10,619 nucleotides of DNA, taken from assembly GCA_027596035.1 (NCBI GenBank), contig JADGJA010000793.1, positions 1 to 10,619 on the forward strand. The letters run 5' to 3'. Source of the stretch: Thoreauomyces humboldtii. Lineage: Eukaryota; Chytridiomycota; Chytridiomycetes; Spizellomycetales; Powellomycetaceae. The notes beneath the pieces were generated by a model. The model saw nothing but the letters and a program-made list of their open reading frames with translations. It made no database searches and was not told the origin of the DNA. Both the position numbers and the translations under genes were made by a program. This document shows, piece after piece, positions 7,008 through 10,619 of this stretch; position 1 is the stretch's first letter; each line of letters starts with the position of its first letter.

Positions 7008-10000
7008 ATGAGCACACGCTCCACACCTCGAAAGAGAGCCCACCGTCGTCGCTCTCAACCTGGTCCACAGCAACACTCTCTCGCAGCGACCGCTCCTTCA
7101 GTCCAGCTCTCTGCGCTTTCCCCGACACATAGTGCTGCAACCTCTGCTCCTGCTCCCGTCGTTGCAGTTCAACAAGTCGCGGCTCCCTCAACAAGCGTAG
7201 CTCAACTTTGGACGTATGTTGTGGGAAGCGATCTTCACGCGTACCTGGACCCGTAATTAACCGTGTTACTTCCTAGCGAAGCGCAACACATTGATCGCTC
7301 TCTTCGTAAACACCTTCAAACCTCCCCTTCCGAGCAACCCTCGCACGCACAGACCACCCAGTTCCTGAGAGCCCATCTTCTCCTCACATTAGAGGACGTG
7401 TGCATCCTCGATCCTGCCTTTGCATTATTCCACGGAGTCGACGATCGCATTTGGAACGCATGCATCTATGCAGCAATAGAAGCGCTCCGCGGCGCTGCTA
7501 CGGCAGGAGATCTCGAGGCGAGGGCTCAGCTAATGAGGGTTATCATCAGGGCCGAGGGCTTCTACAGAGGCGTGATTGTAAGGGTTCGAAGTGGATGGGA
7601 GGGAACCGTCGTTAGTGAAGGCGTTGGTATGTAAAGGATTTTGAACCAAGGTGCAGATAGTGTCGTGGCAACGGAGCTTGGATTGACCCAGGAACACTTG
7701 CTACAGCCATGTACAAGGCGCGCACTGCCTCCATCGTTCCCGGCGACCAACCAGATCCCTCCCTTGAGGCCGAGGCCGCCGATGAGAGTGACGGCGACGA
7801 CGCCGTGAGTGCCACCCTATCGGACGTGACAGCGGCAGCATTAAACCTCATCCACCGCTTTCTGGTGGGTCTCGGAGACCTCGGTTCGTGGTGTATTCTC
7901 AACCCGTCATGAGCAAGACCGCGGGGCTTCCTCGATTGACGCCCTTGGCAAACACAGCACGCTACCGCGAGCTCTACGCGTTTCAGGATCATCCCGGACA
8001 GTGGCATGTCGCTCAAGGTTACTATCGAAGAGCGATGCGCATCAACCCTGACATCGGTGAGCCGGCTTACTGAGCGTTCTTCTGATCACTGGAACGTTGG
8101 GTTGCTAATTTTGATGCATCCCGTCAAAGGCAAACCATATTCTCAGCTGGCGATTCTCGCTAGCTACTCTTCTCAAGACAACATCTTTGGGGTATTTCCT
8201 GTAACCGACGAGGTCGAGGTGGTCTACTGGTACTGCCTAAGGTGAGGACCTTGTATCATGATAAAAGAGTGATTCTTCCCACATGCTCGGGTCTTTTCTC
8301 TCTGACCTTCCTGTCTCGATTCAAGCCTTGTCAACAAGGTTCCCCACAGTGTCACACATAACAATCTCCTCGCTTTTCATTCCATCTCTCAAAGAGCGCG
8401 AACCAGGCAGCTGCAAGATGGGACGGCTTCCAACTGGTCGCCGATGACTCGACTGAGCGCAGACTTTATTGCCTTGCATAGATTGGCTTTCCAGCTCGAG
8501 GATGCGAGCGCAAGGTGATTTCTCCGCTCAGGGATTGCTTTGGCAGACCGCGAAGAACTCGATCTCATCGACTTTGTCCGCTCAATAGCAACATACATAA
8601 ACCCTACGGCAATCTAATCATGGGCATTAGCCCTCTTCTCACCTCAAAAGTCAATGCCCCGACGACTACCGCGCTCACCATATGGCTCGGAATGGTCGTT
8701 CCCGTCCTAATCGCAACGCACCAGGATCTCGGCCAGCGCTTCGAGCAGACCGGTATCTACATTTTCCCTGTCTTTCTTGTCCGCCAGTCAACAGTGACCC
8801 TCATGCTGACAATTGCTTCTAGAACTACCGACGAGTCGACAGGCTATTCGGATCCTCCAGGTGTATCTAACGGCTCTCCTCCTGCACCTTCTCGCGACGG
8901 GACTGGAACTAGCTGTCGGCGTACTTGCCGATCCGCTGTTCGACCCCGAGGCTCTGGACGACATGCTTGATGAGAGACTGGCGTGGTTGCCAATATGCGG
9001 ATTGGTGGCCGTGTGGCTGGAGATGAACAGTGAGCCCATCTTCAAGATCTGGGGTACGTACGTGGGAACGTTTTCGGAGAGCTTGGAGGTCTTGCAACCG
9101 GTGAGTTACCCACTGTACGTCACCTGTAACGTGTGTTTGCCGTGTTCTCATTGTTTGACGGTTTGATGATTTTGCAGACGCTCCTCCGAGCATGTCACTC
9201 CCTCTCCGCCTTCGCCAACTTTGCATCCTCGTTCGCGGACATGGATGGAATGGCAGAGTGCCTAGCCGAAGACGTCGATCTCTTAGGCTTGGTACCTCTC
9301 AGAGCTTATTACGGGAAGTTGTCGAGCGCATCCCTCCGGGCCGTCCTTCACAACGCCTCGGACGTCCAAGCGGACAATGCGGGCAAACCCGCCACCACGA
9401 CGGCAAGTACGGGCGGTACGCACGTCCGAGTAGCCCGCATCGCCGCCCTCGCCAACCACCTCGCCACGCAACCCGAACCTGACGCATTCCGGTTCGACGA
9501 CGCGACCGGCCGCTACGTCGTCCTCGACCGAGACGCCAAGAAGAAGGATCAGCATAAACTGTCGAAAGCTCTCGCCACCGAACTCCTGAGGTCCCAGGTT
9601 TCGACCCTTCAGTCCCATCTCACCCGGCTCGACGCCCTCCAGCAGCGACTCCCGACCTGCGTCCTTCCCGCCTCCGTCTACGTGGATCACACACCGAGAG
9701 TCAGAAGGTGGATCGGGTCCGGCAGATGCGTTGTGGTCTTGCCTTTGGAGGTGATCGATCATCTCGATTTATTGAAGAAGGGGAACGAGAGGAGGAACGC
9801 CAGGGCGCGGGAGGTCATGAGATTCTTGGATCAGAGGTTCAGATTCAGGAGCAGGTTCCTTGTCGCGCAGCCTCGAACGGACGATGCCGGTGGAGAGGAG
9901 GGTTTGGTAGGATGTTTGGAGGCGTGGGTCAAGAAGGGACATTGTTGGTTCGTATCGGAGGATGAGGAAGCAAGGGAGGAGGCGAGGAGGGTCGGGGCTG

Positions 10001-10086
10001 TGGGCGTAGGGGTCGAGGAGTGGGAGGAGGTGTTGAGGAGCAAAAGTGGCGGTGGTGGTGATGGCATGGGAAGGAGAAGGGAATGA
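7008..10086 (+). CDS. EST1/SMG5-SMG6-SMG7 family protein with C-terminal PIN-like domain, nine exons
   Basis: Family roles are nonsense-mediated mRNA decay (phospho-UPF1 binding by the 14-3-3-like domain) and, for yeast Est1, telomerase recruitment. Exons: 7008-7213, 7277-7626, 7692-7883, 7958-8056, 8130-8241, 8326-8514, 8631-8752, 8823-9100, 9178-10086; 818 residues. Residues 1-60 are basic and low-complexity. The 14-3-3-like/TPR region shows LGDLARYRELY (246-256), YYRRAMRINPDIGKPYSQLA, VYWYCLRSL and VTHNNLLAFH. The EST1 region shows TALTIWLGMVVPVLI, LPICGLVAVWLEM (478-490), LAEDVDLLGLVPL (about 544-556) and RVARIAALA. Residues 678-802 resemble a PIN nuclease fold (CVVVLPLEVIDHLDLLKKG, REVMRFLDQRF), with acidic residues near the expected active positions: Asp686, Asp710, Glu756/757 and Asp778. 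A PIN domain points to SMG5/6 rather than SMG7 or yeast Est1. The weakest junction is intron 8515-8630. Convergent with the hydrolase gene, 134 bases away. Confidence 0.88.
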
Positions 10087-10220
10087 GGCAAGGGGCCGGT
10101 GCTCGGACTCTTTTTCGTCGTGATCACGGACCATCACGTTGCCCTTGATGTAGATGAATGCAGGACCCTTCGGAGATATGTGCTAATTGCGTATTATGTG
10201 ACCTGCACTAATTTACGAAA

Positions 10221-10619
10221 CTATAAGCCACTAGACTGTTTTCCCACGTGCTTGACGAAAAAGTCCAGACATTGCTGAAAGCACAGGTCCTGGGCGGCCT
10301 TGATGGCAGCGTCGTCCTGATCTCCCCTCAGAGCGAACCCGTGCTCCTGGTCGTACACGAAGTATTCGTGGACAGGCGAAGCCGGGTTCGCAATCTGACG
10401 CTCCGTCAGTGCCCGATCCACCTCGGCATGACACGCGAACATTGGGTCATCCCTACAAGCATGTACGGCCACGGGGACCTTGACCTCGACGATATCCTCC
10501 ACGGAACACCTCCCGGGATGCACCACGACGGAACAGGCCACCCTCCTCTCCACGCTCCTTCCGAGCAAAGCGGCATACTCCCCGCCCCAGCAATACCCGA
10601 CGACCCCTACGTCGTCCCC
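10221..10619 (-). CDS. Dienelactone hydrolase family protein, 3' part only
   Basis: The visible 132 residues are the C-terminal part of an alpha/beta-hydrolase of the dienelactone hydrolase family; the 5' part lies beyond the right edge, and the frame is open to the last base. Family enzymes use a Cys-Asp-His triad to open lactone or ester bonds. The nucleophile elbow is VGVVGYCWGG (about residues 4-13 of the visible part) with Cys10, an acidic site follows at CRDDPMF, and the histidine is in YDQEHGFALRGD. The substrate cannot be inferred: fungal members act on cyclic lactones, on aromatic breakdown products, or have unknown substrates. The end KQSSGL followed by TAG is the natural stop. No intron is seen in this part. 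Confidence 0.9.
   Translation of the reverse strand, partial: GDDVGVVGYCWGGEYAALLGRSVERRVACSVVVHPGRCSVEDIVEVKVPVAVHACRDDPMFACHAEVDRALTERQIANPASPVHEYFVYDQEHGFALRGDQDDAAIKAAQDLCFQQCLDFFVKHVGKQSSGL

Noticed and set aside
7579..7595. GGGTTCGAAG resembling a tRNA B box
   Set aside because: It lies within exon 2 of the EST1-like gene, with no A box or cloverleaf pairing upstream.
8515..8531. A 17-base GT...AG segment as an ultra-short intron
   Set aside because: Far shorter than the other introns here (46 bases or more), and removing it shifts to a frame with no family resemblance.
9283..9762. Minus-strand open frame of 159 codons antisense to the EST1-like last exon
   Set aside because: Shadow frame of a GC-rich coding exon; the plus-strand protein is conserved and the antisense product resembles nothing.

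Overview
The window reads as nuclear DNA of a filamentous or yeast-like fungus, most likely a basidiomycete. Every complete gene is split by short introns (about 46 to 121 bases) with GT...AG ends and CTGAC/CTAAT-type branch sites, the exons are GC-rich, and one gene is a fungal sterol C24-methyltransferase. The species cannot be named from the sequence. No bacterial operon, CRISPR array, rRNA or tRNA was seen.

Layout from left to right: (1) TFIIE alpha subunit, five exons, plus strand, 101-1634. (2) A three-exon minus-strand gene for a small Alba/Rpp25-family nucleic-acid-binding protein, 2819 down to about 2295, convergent with TFIIE alpha and recovered only by joining frames across introns. 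(3) ERG6, three exons, minus strand, 4519-3133, tandem with the Alba gene. (4) About 2.5 kb with no convincing gene, 4520-7007, holding a 180-base fold-back element (5980-6159) and a cluster of TACTGTA/TACAGTA words. (5) A nine-exon plus-strand gene, 7008-10086, for an EST1/SMG5-6-7-family protein: a 14-3-3-like/TPR region, the EST1 helical region and a C-terminal PIN-like domain. (6) The 3' part of a minus-strand dienelactone hydrolase gene running off the right edge.

The genes are unrelated housekeeping functions (transcription initiation, RNA/DNA binding, ergosterol synthesis, mRNA decay or telomere biology, small-molecule hydrolysis) and do not form a pathway or cluster. Reading frame is preserved across each proposed splice, and family motifs run across several junctions (YEYG|WG in ERG6, LGDL|ARYR and LR|SL in the EST1-like gene, VNS|HRDDDL in TFIIE alpha).

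The points most worth a second look are the fold-back element, the Alba gene with a probable GC-AG intron, and a stretch of the EST1-like gene (8515-8630) that splices cleanly as an intron yet looks coding apart from one in-frame TGA. I see no convincing undescribed multi-gene system here.
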